From contig PCAU01000010.1 of assembly GCA_002730735.1 (NCBI GenBank), positions 1-64,000 on the forward strand: a stretch of 64,000 nt of DNA, given 5' to 3'. Position 1 is the stretch's first letter. Every line of letters starts with the position of its first letter. This DNA comes from Acidobacteriota bacterium. Lineage in GTDB: Bacteria > Acidobacteriota > Vicinamibacteria > Vicinamibacterales > UBA823. Under the pieces are notes generated by a model, which saw nothing but the letters and a program-made list of their open reading frames with translations, made no database searches and had not been told where the DNA came from. The translations under genes and the position numbers were made by a program. Below are positions 18,554-27,852 of this stretch, piece by piece.

Positions 18554-19099
18554 ATGAGCTCGCCACTCTCCAACAAACCCCTGTTTACCGCAGACCAGAT
18601 CCATAAACGCGTTTGCGAACTCGCGCGCGATATTGACGCGGATCACAGGTATGACGAACCCTTGCACGTCGTCGTTACAATGAAAGGCAGCTTTATCTTC
18701 GCCGCCGACCTTATCAGAGCGATGCGTACACCAGTAACACTCGACTTCATTACTGTCCGGTCATACGCTGGTGGCGTAACTTCTGGCGAAATACAACTAT
18801 TAAAAGACCTCGACTCTTCCATCGAGGGACGGCACGTTTTGATCGTCGAGGACATCGTTGACACGGGACGTACGCTGGACTATCTACAACACTTACTCCG
18901 AGCGAGAGCACCGAAAAGCCTCCGCACGGTATGCTTAACAAGGAAGCCGTCAAGGCGAGCGGTCAACTTGGCCGTCGAGTACGTCGGGTTCGAAATTGGC
19001 AATCACTTCGTCGTCGGCTACGGACTTGATCACAGCGAACAGCATAGACACTTAGACCACATCACCACCCTTGAAGAACCTAGTGCACCGCGTCGCTGA
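18554..19099 (+). CDS. hpt: Hypoxanthine phosphoribosyltransferase
   Basis: Adds phosphoribose from PRPP to hypoxanthine or guanine (purine salvage). The 181-residue protein has the PRPP-binding signature VLIVEDIVDTGRTLDYL near residue 96, the flexible-loop region with SYAG, and VVTMKGSFIFAADLIRA near residue 38, all typical of bacterial HPRT. The start ATG follows no strong ribosome binding site. Its last 20 bases overlap, antisense, the end of the amidohydrolase gene at 19080. The product probably acts in the cytoplasm as a dimer or tetramer. Confidence 0.94.
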   Translation: MSSPLSNKPLFTADQIHKRVCELARDIDADHRYDEPLHVVVTMKGSFIFAADLIRAMRTPVTLDFITVRSYAGGVTSGEIQLLKDLDSSIEGRHVLIVEDIVDTGRTLDYLQHLLRARAPKSLRTVCLTRKPSRRAVNLAVEYVGFEIGNHFVVGYGLDHSEQHRHLDHITTLEEPSAPRR

Positions 19100-20489
19100 C
19101 CTTCATCGCTAGCTGCCGAGCCTCTTCCAGAATCATTGTTTCGTCCAACGAATATACATGGCCGTCGCGCATCAGGATACGACCATGGACGATTGTCATC
19201 CTCACATCGTCGCCCCGAGTTGTGTAGACCAGATGTGACACTGGGTCGTAGAGTGGCGTTTGGCGGGGGGCTGCCATTGAGACAACCACAAGATCGGCGC
19301 GCTTACCTGGTTCAAGAGAGCCTACCTCATCACCCAGACCAATCCCGCGAGCACCGCCAATTGTCGCCATCGCCAGGGAGGCCTTAGCGCTAACCGCCCG
19401 GGAATCGCGCTCGTGCAGCTTATGCAGGAGGGACGCAAACCGCATCGATTCGAACATATCGAGATCGTTATTACTAGCTGCACCGTCCGTACCTAATCCA
19501 AGATCAACACCAGCCGCGAGATACCTGCTGACCGGTGCGACTCCACTGGCGAGCTTCATGTTACTTTCCGGATTGTGAGAGACCCCTACCCCATGACGCT
19601 TTAAGATCTCGATGTCTGCTTCCGACACCCACACACCGTGGGCAGCGACCACTGTTGGGCCCAAGAAGCCAATGGATTCCAGATACCCAGTTGGTGTTTG
19701 GCCATACTGCTCCCGGGCAATATTGAGCTCATTCTCAGTCTCGGCAAGATGAATTAGGATCGGCACTTCGTAGCGTAGCGCCAGATTCCGCGCAGCCATT
19801 AAGGCACTCTCATCAAGGGTGTACATGGCGTGTGGGGCAACAGCTGGATTGATAAGCTCATGCCCTCTCCACGCCTGGATGAATGCCTCGGCTCGGGTCA
19901 GCGCCTCATCCGGAGCAGCCGCATCTGGAGAAGGAAACCCTATGACCGCCTGTCCCAAGACCGCTCGTAGGCCAGACTCCGCCACTACTTCGGCAATCAC
20001 CTCCTCAAAGTAGTAACTATCGACGAAGGTTGTCGTACCCGACCGAATCATCTCGAGGGCAGCCAGTGCCGTTCCCACCCGTACAAACTCTGGTGTTACG
20101 GTTTTCGCCTCAGCCGGAAAGATATACTGCTCGAGCCACTCCATCAGGGCTAAGTCATCAGCAAGCCCCCTGAACATCACCATCGGTGCGTGAGTATGCG
20201 TGTTAACTAGGCCTGGCATGACGATTTGACCAGACGTATCTACAATCTCGATGGCGTTAACTGCTGATGCCACCTCCGCCGAAGAACCCACTGACACTAT
20301 GACAGAACCGTCAATGGCCACAGCGCCATCGGAAATTACACGGCCTAGGGAATCCACAGTAACAACCGTGCCACCAGTGAGAAGCAAGTCGACCTCGCGT
20401 GGGAGGCCGCTCGATTGAACTAACACCGTCGTACTAAACAGAAGCCACCAGGTTGTGACACAGCAAATCCAACTTCGTTTTACCATCAT
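19080..20489 (-). CDS. Exported amidohydrolase (S-adenosylhomocysteine/MTA deaminase-like)
   Basis: The 469-residue protein belongs to the metal-dependent amidohydrolase superfamily, TRZ/ATZ branch. Metal ligands appear in order: NTHTHAPM near residue 97, the Glu of LIHLAETENE, the His of VAAHGVW and the Asp of LGLGTDGAASN. SNNDLDMFE is the motif of the SAH/5'-methylthioadenosine and guanine deaminase group. An N-terminal hydrophobic stretch (about residues 6-27) suggests export or membrane anchoring, unlike the cytoplasmic relatives. The exact substrate is unsettled. Start could be Met1 or Met2. The 3' end overlaps hpt antisense by 20 bases. Confidence 0.85.
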   Translation of the reverse strand: MMVKRSWICCVTTWWLLFSTTVLVQSSGLPREVDLLLTGGTVVTVDSLGRVISDGAVAIDGSVIVSVGSSAEVASAVNAIEIVDTSGQIVMPGLVNTHTHAPMVMFRGLADDLALMEWLEQYIFPAEAKTVTPEFVRVGTALAALEMIRSGTTTFVDSYYFEEVIAEVVAESGLRAVLGQAVIGFPSPDAAAPDEALTRAEAFIQAWRGHELINPAVAPHAMYTLDESALMAARNLALRYEVPILIHLAETENELNIAREQYGQTPTGYLESIGFLGPTVVAAHGVWVSEADIEILKRHGVGVSHNPESNMKLASGVAPVSRYLAAGVDLGLGTDGAASNNDLDMFESMRFASLLHKLHERDSRAVSAKASLAMATIGGARGIGLGDEVGSLEPGKRADLVVVSMAAPRQTPLYDPVSHLVYTTRGDDVRMTIVHGRILMRDGHVYSLDETMILEEARQLAMKVSDAVH

Positions 20490-20555
20490 ATTTCCCGCAT
20501 CTTACTCGAAATAACAGTCCCCTCGGTAAGTACGACATTGCGTTATAGTGACCTT

Positions 20556-21179
20556 ATGCCAGCACACATCGTGGTTCACCCCGTCGTACAGGACGCCCTA
20601 ACCGTGCTTCGCCTTAACACAACCAACGCCGCTGAATTTAGAAGAAACGCAGCCCGCCTCACCATGGCGTTAGCTGTCGAAGCAACGAAGGCACTGCCAC
20701 TGCAGAACACCACGGTCGAGACAGGGCTCGGAAAAGCATCGGCACAGCGGATCGACGACGAGATCGTGGTCGTGCCAGTCTTACGGGCAGGACTCAGCAT
20801 GCTAGAACCCATCCTCACGCTACTTCCGACTGCCCGCGTTGGTTACATCGGACTGGAGCGAGATGAACAAACAGCGATTGCTTCAAGCTACTATTCCAAA
20901 TTACCCGATCAAATTGCCTCCGCCCACATTCTACTCGTCGATCCAATGTTGGCCACTGGAGGTAGTGCAGTTGCAGCGCTCGATCTTCTTAGCGACTTGG
21001 GCGGGTCACATGCAGTTTTGCTCTCCATTGTGGCAACTGATCAGGGTATCCGTGCTGTTGAAAACCACCATTCCCAAACCACTATTTACACGGCAGCTGT
21101 TGACCCAACACTAAACGAACAGAAGTTTATTGTGCCAGGACTCGGCGATTTCGGTGATCGACTATACGGAACAGACTGA
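20556..21179 (+). CDS. upp: Uracil phosphoribosyltransferase
   Basis: Converts uracil and PRPP to UMP in pyrimidine salvage. The 207-residue product matches bacterial Upp in length, with VPVLRAGLSMLEP near residue 71, the PRPP loop LVDPMLATGGSA near residue 128 and the uracil-binding GLGDFGDRLYGT at the C-terminus. ATG 20556 gives the typical N-terminus (MPAHIVVHPVVQD); an upstream TTG is less likely. A weak TATAGT sits just before the start. The gene is convergent with tRNA-Val, with 20 bases between them. Confidence 0.95.
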   Translation: MPAHIVVHPVVQDALTVLRLNTTNAAEFRRNAARLTMALAVEATKALPLQNTTVETGLGKASAQRIDDEIVVVPVLRAGLSMLEPILTLLPTARVGYIGLERDEQTAIASSYYSKLPDQIASAHILLVDPMLATGGSAVAALDLLSDLGGSHAVLLSIVATDQGIRAVENHHSQTTIYTAAVDPTLNEQKFIVPGLGDFGDRLYGTD

Positions 21180-21199
21180 TTACCAATAAAACAAACAAG

Positions 21200-21274
21200 T
21201 GGTGGGCGCTAGTGGATTCGAACCACTGACCCCCGCCGTGTGAAGGCGATGCTCTACCACTGAGCCAAGCGCCC
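21200..21274 (-). tRNA. tRNA-Val (anticodon CAC)
   Basis: The 75-nt molecule folds as a cloverleaf. The acceptor stem pairs GGGCGCT with AGCGCCC, followed by discriminator A and an encoded CCA. The D arm is GCTC...GAGC. The anticodon stem TCGCC/GGCGG holds loop TTCACAC, giving anticodon CAC (valine, codon GUG). The T arm pairs AGTGG with CCACT around TTCGAAT. The encoded CCA runs to 21200 on this strand. It is not a selenocysteine tRNA: the anticodon is not UCA and the variable arm is short. Confidence 0.96.
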
Positions 21275-21349
21275 ACTCGCCCGATCAGTCTACCGAATTT
21301 ACACCACTTCAGCTAGCAACGATGCTTGTGGACAAACACATCGTCGCCA

Positions 21350-21928
21350 TTAGGACTCTGTCACTTGATCGATCAGGATAGAAAGCATCTCAGCAAAATC
21401 ACTGTCGGCGGTTGAGTAGGCCTCGTTGTACGAAGTCTCTGACAGTTGCTGTCCGGCCCAATCACTATTAAACAACAACACTTGATTCGCACGGGTAAAG
21501 CGATCAGCAATCCCATCGACAGGCACTCTTGCTAACCCATTAGCGCCGTAGTCATCAACAAATAATCGCGTCTCTGGCGGAGACGAACTGTTTAGGTCTA
21601 CATAAACATCACGGTAATTTCCTGCAACGATCTTGACATCAAGCAATTGCGGCGCCGAATAGTCTCCTGCAATGACCAACAATTGCCTTCCAGAAAAATA
21701 AAGTGCAGCTACGTAACGATTCTCGACGTCAGAGTATCCAGCTGCAACAGCTGTGAGCTCAGCGTCGTCCATCAGTTTTCCCAACTCCTCCGCAAGCGCC
21801 GAGGATGTAGACGTTGACTGTGCGCTTGTTATTACCGAAAGCAAAGCAATCATCGCAATCACGAATACCCCGTTCAAATGCCGAAGCCAACCAGTTCTCA
21901 TAGATTGCACTCCCATTATCAGTTTCAC
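21350..21928 (-). CDS. Secreted protein of unknown function
   Basis: The 192-residue product carries a signal peptide (about residues 10-37, ending TSAQ). The mature domain is mixed alpha-beta with the motifs YVAALYFSGRQLLVIAGDYS and YRDVYVDLNSSS, and has no cysteines. The pattern of a short acidic protein with strand-helix alternation could be a small hydrolase-inhibitor or binding domain, but no family is recognised. A start at Met10 (21901) is also possible. It follows uvrB with a 10-base gap, so it may be co-transcribed, but its export signal argues for a separate function. Confidence 0.65.
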   Translation of the reverse strand: MKLIMGVQSMRTGWLRHLNGVFVIAMIALLSVITSAQSTSTSSALAEELGKLMDDAELTAVAAGYSDVENRYVAALYFSGRQLLVIAGDYSAPQLLDVKIVAGNYRDVYVDLNSSSPPETRLFVDDYGANGLARVPVDGIADRFTRANQVLLFNSDWAGQQLSETSYNEAYSTADSDFAEMLSILIDQVTES

Positions 21929-21938
21929 CTAAGGCCAA

Positions 21939-23930
21939 TCACAATCCAAGCCCATGCGTACGCAGCTTCTTGAGTGAGTCCCGTAGCTGAGCTGCAAACT
22001 CAAACTCAAGATTGGCCGCAGCATGCCGCATCTGATCTTGCAGTTCCTTAATGCGTGCATCCAATTCTGCCTGAGTCCGAAACGACTCCTGCTCTTCACC
22101 CTGATCCGTCACAGTTAAATAATCTCGTTCATAAACGCTTGATAGCACTTCATCAATGGCCTTCACGATCGATGTTGGCGTGATGTCGTGAGCTTCATTA
22201 TACGCCTGCTGGATCGTGCGACGGCGTTCAGTTTCATTAATAGCTGTCCGCATCGAGTCAGTTACGGTATCTGCATACATGATGACCCGCCCATGCACAT
22301 TTCGTGCAGCACGCCCAGAGGTTTGAATTAGTGAACCCGCGGATCTCAAGAATCCTTCTTTGTCCGCGTCGAGGATGGCCACCAGCGATACCTCGGGCAA
22401 GTCGAGACCCTCTCGCAGAAGATTGATACCAACTAGAACATCGAACTCTCCCCGTCGCAAATTTCGTAAGATTTCAACGCGTTCCAGTGTGTCAATATCC
22501 GAATGTAAATACCGAACGCGAACACCAAGCTCCTGATAGTACTGTGCTAAGTCCTCAGCCATCCGCTTCGTTAAGGTTGTAACCAGTGTACGCTCCTTAC
22601 GCTCAGCTCCCAAGCGCACCTCATGAAGCAAATCGTCTACCTGACCACTAACTGGACGAAGTTCAACCACAGGATCCAGAAGACCGGTTGGTCGAATGAT
22701 TTGTTCAACAATCGCGCCGCCCGTAGCCTGCAACTCATACTTTCCTGGCGTTGCAGAAACAAAGACGGCTTGATCAACTCGACCCTCCCACTCATCAAAA
22801 TTAAGGGGACGATTGTCGAGGGCTGATGGCAACCTAAATCCATACTCTACGAGAACCTCTTTACGTGAGCGATCTCCCTGATACATGCCACGGATCTGGG
22901 GTACCGTTTGGTGACTTTCATCCACAATTATCAACGCATCGTTGGGAAGATAGTCAAGCAAGGTCGGCGGTGGCTCGCCAGCCGCTCGCCCAGAAAGGTG
23001 TCGTGAGTAATTTTCGATGCCGTGACAGTAACCGATCTCCCGCATCATCTCGAGATCGAACAACGTGCGCTGACGCAGACGGTCAGCTTCAGCAAGTTTG
23101 TTCTTTGCCCTCAGCTTCGGTTCCCACTCGTCTAGCTCATTTCTAATCGTCTCAATCGCCTCCCGTGTTCGCTCTTTTGGAAGAACAAAATGAGACCTTG
23201 GGTAGATCGTCATCTTGTCGTGCGTCCGCTTCGATTTACCATTTACAGGGTCAAAGCTTGCCAGCTCGTCAACTTCGTCACCAAATAAACTGATCCGCAC
23301 CGCTTCATCGTCGTATGATGGAAACACTTCAACTATGTCTCCCCGAACACGAAATGTGCCCCTCTGAAACTCTGTGTCGTTTCGTTCATACTGAATTTCT
23401 ACCAGCTTCCGAAGTATCCAGTCACGTTCGATGCACTGGCCCCGTTGAAGACTTAGCAACATGTCGTAGTAAGCCTCGGGCGAACCCAAACCATAGATGC
23501 ACGACACGCTTGCGACAATAATCACGTCTCGGCGCTCAAACAGTGACCTTGTAGCCGATAGCCGCATGCGATCAATCTCATCATTAATCGTGGCTTCTTT
23601 TTCGATGTATGAATCGGTGGCCGGGAGGTAGGCCTCTGGCTGGTAATAGTCGTAGTAACTCACAAAGTATTCGACCGCATTTTCGGGAAAGAATCGTCTA
23701 AACTCTTGATAGAGTTGCCACGCCAAAGTCTTGTTATGTGCCATAACAAGCGTCGGACGATTGATTTGCGCAATGCAGTGCGCCATCGTAAAGGTCTTTC
23801 CTGACCCTGTCACACCAAGAAGAACTTGCCTGCGATCTCCTCGGTTAAGCCCAGTAGTCAATTCATCAATCGCACGTGACTGATCGCCACGGACCTCAAA
23901 CTCTGAAACAAGGCGAAAAGTATTACTCAC
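21939..23930 (-). CDS. uvrB: UvrABC excinuclease subunit B
   Basis: UvrB is the damage-verifying helicase-like subunit of nucleotide excision repair. The sequence shows Walker A GVTGSGKT near residue 36, the beta-hairpin [12 protein letters not shown] near residue 93, the DESH box (IIVDESHQ) near residue 340, helicase motifs V and VI, and the C-terminal UVR motif ([13 protein letters not shown]...) that binds UvrC. The GTG at 23930 is chosen because it gives the family N-terminus ([10 protein letters not shown]); an upstream TTG at 23984 would add 18 unrelated residues. Length of about 663 residues is normal. Confidence 0.95.
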   Translation of the reverse strand: MSNTFRLVSEFEVRGDQSRAIDELTTGLNRGDRRQVLLGVTGSGKTFTMAHCIAQINRPTLVMAHNKTLAWQLYQEFRRFFPENAVEYFVSYYDYYQPEAYLPATDSYIEKEATINDEIDRMRLSATRSLFERRDVIIVASVSCIYGLGSPEAYYDMLLSLQRGQCIERDWILRKLVEIQYERNDTEFQRGTFRVRGDIVEVFPSYDDEAVRISLFGDEVDELASFDPVNGKSKRTHDKMTIYPRSHFVLPKERTREAIETIRNELDEWEPKLRAKNKLAEADRLRQRTLFDLEMMREIGYCHGIENYSRHLSGRAAGEPPPTLLDYLPNDALIIVDESHQTVPQIRGMYQGDRSRKEVLVEYGFRLPSALDNRPLNFDEWEGRVDQAVFVSATPGKYELQATGGAIVEQIIRPTGLLDPVVELRPVSGQVDDLLHEVRLGAERKERTLVTTLTKRMAEDLAQYYQELGVRVRYLHSDIDTLERVEILRNLRRGEFDVLVGINLLREGLDLPEVSLVAILDADKEGFLRSAGSLIQTSGRAARNVHGRVIMYADTVTDSMRTAINETERRRTIQQAYNEAHDITPTSIVKAIDEVLSSVYERDYLTVTDQGEEQESFRTQAELDARIKELQDQMRHAAANLEFEFAAQLRDSLKKLRTHGLGL

Positions 23931-24069
23931 AATAGTCTCTAGACCTGGTCTCTGCTTGCCAACTAGTCTGTAAGCAATTGGCAAGCGAAGTTAACCGTTC
24001 ATCGTACCACAAGCCAAGAGCGAAAGATTGATGAACTGAGAATAGAAGTAGTCGCTGACCTGAAGAGGG

Positions 24070-24990
24070 TTAGGATTCTGGAGGTCTGTAGGGGCCAAAG
24101 TAACCACGGCGGGTGCGCACAGTGGCGCCATCAAGTTCAGACCGCGTACTTGATAGCTTGACTCTGACCTCGCGCCAAGCGCCGTCCGTTCGCGTATCCG
24201 TGGATGCGTAACCGAAAGAATACCGCGCAGCAATTTCCTCAGCGATCTGTGCGTAGATCTCGTCCAACGGATCGGCGGTCAAAGGCAAGAACACATCTCC
24301 GCCCGTCGTTTCCGCCAATGTTCGAACCCGCCTCATGAGCCGCGCATTACCAGGGTCGTTCTTTAAGAAACCGATGGCATACACCGTTACGTCAGAGGCC
24401 TTAACTAGATCAAGCGCTTCGCCATAGGACACTTCACTCCGCGTGTCACTTCCGTCGGTATAGAGCACGAGAATTTTTTGTCCATCTTGGGCAGCCGCTC
24501 CGTCGAGATAGACACCCAAGGCATCGTATAACGCCGTCCAGCCATCTGGCTTTTGGCCCCGAATACGCTCAATCAGCCGTGGGAAATCCGACTGCCGATA
24601 ACGCCCAACCCTCACCTCGGTATCAAAATCCACAAGGGTAATGTCCTCAGCCTGACGGACAGTGTTGAGAAATTTGATGGCCGCCGTTCTGGCAAGGCGT
24701 AGGTCCGTCTCCATACTCGCACTAGTATCGAACAAAAGCCCCAGGTGCAACGGTGGACTCGTTGCTTCAGGCGTGTTCGGACCTACAAAATAGCTTATTG
24801 ACTGTTCAACGCCCTCTTCCTGGATTTCAAAATCACCTTCGACTAGATCCGTAACGAAATTCCCCTCACGATCGATTACGGTAACTCCGAATCGAACAAG
24901 ATCGATACCAGTCGTAAACGTGGGCTGCGCCCGAGCAACGCTACACGGTGAAATAACCAGCGCAGCAGCAAGAAGAATAAATCGCGTCAT
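24070..24990 (-). CDS. Secreted VWFA-related domain protein (acidobacterial type)
   Basis: The 306-residue product (ATG at 24990) has a signal peptide to about residue 21. A region containing GIDLVRFGVTVIDREGNFVTDL leads into a von Willebrand A domain. The metal-ion-dependent adhesion site is LLFDTSASM, with TDGSDT as the later acidic/threonine site. The combination of a short N-terminal beta domain and VWA with a TRRGYF ending is the VWFA-related family that is greatly expanded in Acidobacteriota. Function is unknown; adhesion or complex assembly in the envelope is the usual guess. It lies upstream of uvrB on the same strand, 139 bases away, probably unlinked. Confidence 0.85.
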   Translation of the reverse strand: MTRFILLAAALVISPCSVARAQPTFTTGIDLVRFGVTVIDREGNFVTDLVEGDFEIQEEGVEQSISYFVGPNTPEATSPPLHLGLLFDTSASMETDLRLARTAAIKFLNTVRQAEDITLVDFDTEVRVGRYRQSDFPRLIERIRGQKPDGWTALYDALGVYLDGAAAQDGQKILVLYTDGSDTRSEVSYGEALDLVKASDVTVYAIGFLKNDPGNARLMRRVRTLAETTGGDVFLPLTADPLDEIYAQIAEEIAARYSFGYASTDTRTDGAWREVRVKLSSTRSELDGATVRTRRGYFGPYRPPES

Positions 24991-25129
24991 TGATTGAGTT
25001 CGTCCGCGTGTTGACACGAGCTTCTGCTCAATCATACTGGAACTCTACTCGAAGGCAACGTCTCAGTTTGATCCGCCGATGTAATACCCTCTTCGCCTCA
25101 CTAGTCCACGCGAATCATCTAGGATTTCG

Positions 25130-25135
25130 TATAAT
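25130..25135 (+). promoter_or_regulatory. TATAAT box before the DHH phosphoesterase gene
   Basis: A perfect TATAAT lies 50 bases before the ATG at 25186. The -35 region is not convincing, so this is a single-box candidate. Confidence 0.35.
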
Positions 25136-25185
25136 GGCCGATGAAACTGCATACGGAATCACAAATTTAGATTTACACGATAACG

Positions 25186-26580
25186 ATGAAGTGTCTCGCC
25201 GTTTGCCAGGACGAGGCTGTCGCCAAAACGCTGCATCACGCCCTGGTACCAACATTCGAATTCACGTGCTTAGTGGAGAGGCAGCCTCTCGCAAGGCGAC
25301 TCCAGGACTCTGGCCTACCCTGCCTGGCAGGCGATCCCCGTCGTGCTGATAGTTACGTAAAGGCCGACGTAACCTCTCAGACGTGCGTAATCATAGAAGA
25401 TCCAGGGAAGCGCGGGTTGAGGCGGGTTCTAATGGCGGTGCAAGATGCTGGTGCGGCACTCCTCTATGTGCTCAAAACGCCAAATCTTCTACAGCGAAGC
25501 TGGAACGACGAATTACGTCTAGAATTTCCCGAGGTTACAGAATTAGACCTCGCTGAACTTCTCTCCGGTCCACTCCTGACCCAGCTTAGCCGGTCGACGA
25601 CAAGGGCGAAGGTGCAGCAATATCAGCGTTACTTTGCCGATGCCGACTGTGTTCTGATCCTCTTACACAACAATCCGGACCCAGACGCTATGGCGAGCGG
25701 ACTTGCGCTCCGGACAGTACTTCGACGAACGAAAACCACAGCAATTATCGGCGCCCTTGAGGATGTCACACGACCCGAGAACCTCCGGATGGAAAAGCTA
25801 CTTGACATCCACGTCGAACGAATCACGCCTGATGCATTCAATGACTTCGACCGTATCGCTACTGTCGACGTACAGCCTCACTACTTCGGCAACGCACTAC
25901 CCAAAGTCGATCTCGTGATAGACCATCACCCCGAGCAACCAGGATACACCGCTATCTACAAGGACATCCGAGCCGATTTCGGTTCAACATCAACAATATT
26001 GACTGAACACCTACGCGCGGTCGACCTCTCCATTTCTGAACGCACGGCCACAGCGATGCTCTACGCTATCAAATCGGACACCCTTTTCTTTGCACGCCAC
26101 ACCAATCGTTCAGATTTGGACGCCTTTACCTACCTGTATCCGCTAGCCGATGCCGCCATGATCCGGAAGATGGAAGGTGCGAAGATTACTCTTGAACGAA
26201 TGGAATATGTTCATCGAGCAATGAAACATGGCGCCTTACATAACCAAGTGTTTACTGCGTTTCTCGGAAGCTCATCGCGTGAAGATTTCATCCCATATTT
26301 GGCGGACTTCTTTCTCCAACTCGAGGACGTGAAGTGGACTGTCGTCGCCGGCGTGGTCGACGACACGCTTATCGTCTCAGTGCGTAATCTTGGCTACACA
26401 CGAAACGCTGGGGAGTTTGTGCGCCAATGCTTTGCCGATATCGGTAGCGCAGGCGGGCACCGCTCAATGGCCAAGGCATTGGTGCCACTTGAGAGTTTTC
26501 GAGAAAAGTTTGGTAATCTCGACGATGCCCAAGTTCCCCAAGCGCTACACCAATTAATTAATGCTTTTCTGAAAGATTAA
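25186..26580 (+). CDS. DHH-family phosphoesterase with N-terminal RCK-like domain
   Basis: The 464-residue protein has two parts. Residues 1-105 resemble the Rossmann-type TrkA-N/RCK nucleotide-binding fold (strands LAVCQD and CLVERQ, with ALLYVLKTP). From about residue 148 comes a DHH/DHHA1 phosphoesterase (NrnA/Pde type): NNPDPDAMAS is motif I, VDVQPHYF motif II, VIDHHP the DHH motif, and GSAGGHRSMA the C-terminal DHHA1 GGH signature. DHH-DHHA1 enzymes degrade oligonucleotides (nanoRNA) or cyclic dinucleotides. The RCK-like domain suggests regulation by a nucleotide; this is inference. It is a single-gene unit with a nearby TATAAT. Confidence 0.85.
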   Translation: MKCLAVCQDEAVAKTLHHALVPTFEFTCLVERQPLARRLQDSGLPCLAGDPRRADSYVKADVTSQTCVIIEDPGKRGLRRVLMAVQDAGAALLYVLKTPNLLQRSWNDELRLEFPEVTELDLAELLSGPLLTQLSRSTTRAKVQQYQRYFADADCVLILLHNNPDPDAMASGLALRTVLRRTKTTAIIGALEDVTRPENLRMEKLLDIHVERITPDAFNDFDRIATVDVQPHYFGNALPKVDLVIDHHPEQPGYTAIYKDIRADFGSTSTILTEHLRAVDLSISERTATAMLYAIKSDTLFFARHTNRSDLDAFTYLYPLADAAMIRKMEGAKITLERMEYVHRAMKHGALHNQVFTAFLGSSSREDFIPYLADFFLQLEDVKWTVVAGVVDDTLIVSVRNLGYTRNAGEFVRQCFADIGSAGGHRSMAKALVPLESFREKFGNLDDAQVPQALHQLINAFLKD

Positions 26581-26633
26581 CCAGGCACCGGTCGCCGTAG
26601 GAACGATTGAAGACCTTGCCTGCTACTGACCTC

Positions 26634-27794
26634 TCAACCCAGTGCTTGATCGAGATCGGCAATTAGATCCTCTGAGTCTTCTAAGCCCACAGACAATCTC
26701 ACCATGCCACCTGATATGCCGGCAGCCCGTAATTCATCTTCTGATAAGCCATAATGCGAAGTGAGCACCGGTAGACTACACAGACTCTCCACCCCACCAA
26801 GACTCACAGCCCTAGCAAACACCTTTAGTCGATCAAAGAATGCAGACGCCCTTTGCAAACCGCCATTAAGGTCGAGGCACACAATACCTCCGAAACCATG
26901 CATCTGCCGGGAAGCAATCTTGTGGTCGGGATGCGACGTGAGTCCAGGATAATACACCCGAGCCACCCGACGATCCGATTCCAGAAAGTTTGCAACCTTA
27001 AGAGCATTGGCGTTATGACGTTCAATTCTCACTGGCAGCGTTTTCAATCCTCGCCCCAGCGCATAAGCCGCCTGCGGAGCAAGTACGGTGCCAACCAGAC
27101 GTCTCGCTAAACCAATAGGAGTTATGAGGTCATCCCGGCCGGCAATCGCGCCGGCAATCAGATCACTATGTCCGTTCAGATACTTCGTCGCGCTATGCAT
27201 ACAAATGTCTACACCCATCTCTAGCGGTGATTGGTTCAAAGGACTTGCAAATGTATTGTCGATTATTGATACGACACCTCTCTCCCGGCAGGCTGAACTG
27301 ATCGCCGCAATATCCAAACATCGAAGCGTGGGGTTAATCGGCGACTCAAACCATAGGACTCTTGTCACTTCACTAAGCACATCAGCTGGTGCCTTTAACT
27401 CATCAAGGCCGACAAACCGCGTTCTCACTCCAAAGTCGGACAGAACGTCACGGAGCAGACGATGGGTACCACCATAGATCGCTGAACAGCAAACAATCTC
27501 ATCATCAGACTTGAGTAAGCTCACGAGCGTCGTTAAAGTCGCTGCCATTCCTGAAGAGAAAATCAACCCAGCCTCAGCACCTTCAAGCTCGGCTACGCTT
27601 TTCTCAACCGCTTCTACAGTGGGATTCTCATATCGCGAATAAAAATAGTCGTCCGATCGACCTTCGACATAAGCCTCGACGGCAGCGGCAGACTCGAACC
27701 TAAATGCTGTCGTCTCGTGAATCGGTGTCGTCAGAGGCGCTACCTTTGAAGAGTTCAATCGATTGACATTAATGCTCTGCATTTCAAATTTCAC
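26634..27794 (-). CDS. Trans-sulfuration PLP enzyme (cystathionine gamma-synthase/lyase family)
   Basis: The 386-residue enzyme shows the Cys/Met metabolism PLP family layout: YSRYENPTVEAVE near residue 54, IFSSGMAATLT near residue 78, the aspartate that binds the pyridine nitrogen in IIDNTFASP, and the PLP lysine in MHSATKYLNGHSD. The GTG start at 27794 has AGGAG seven bases upstream and gives the normal length; longer frames upstream are spurious. Family members make or break cystathionine, homocysteine or methionine sulfur bonds. Whether this is a synthase, gamma-lyase or methionine gamma-lyase cannot be told from sequence. Confidence 0.9.
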   Translation of the reverse strand: MKFEMQSINVNRLNSSKVAPLTTPIHETTAFRFESAAAVEAYVEGRSDDYFYSRYENPTVEAVEKSVAELEGAEAGLIFSSGMAATLTTLVSLLKSDDEIVCCSAIYGGTHRLLRDVLSDFGVRTRFVGLDELKAPADVLSEVTRVLWFESPINPTLRCLDIAAISSACRERGVVSIIDNTFASPLNQSPLEMGVDICMHSATKYLNGHSDLIAGAIAGRDDLITPIGLARRLVGTVLAPQAAYALGRGLKTLPVRIERHNANALKVANFLESDRRVARVYYPGLTSHPDHKIASRQMHGFGGIVCLDLNGGLQRASAFFDRLKVFARAVSLGGVESLCSLPVLTSHYGLSEDELRAAGISGGMVRLSVGLEDSEDLIADLDQALG

Positions 27795-27852
27795 ACTCTC
27801 ACTCCTGTTACGTCTGGACCTTTGGCCGTCAATCTCGGTGCGCCAATCGCAA

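Noticed and set aside
18163-18576. Minus-strand frame overlapping deoC
   Set aside because: Overlaps the well-supported deoC gene in another frame and has no recognisable domain.
21200-21274. tRNA-Sec (selC)
   Set aside because: The cloverleaf is a normal 75-nt tRNA with a short variable arm and anticodon CAC (valine).
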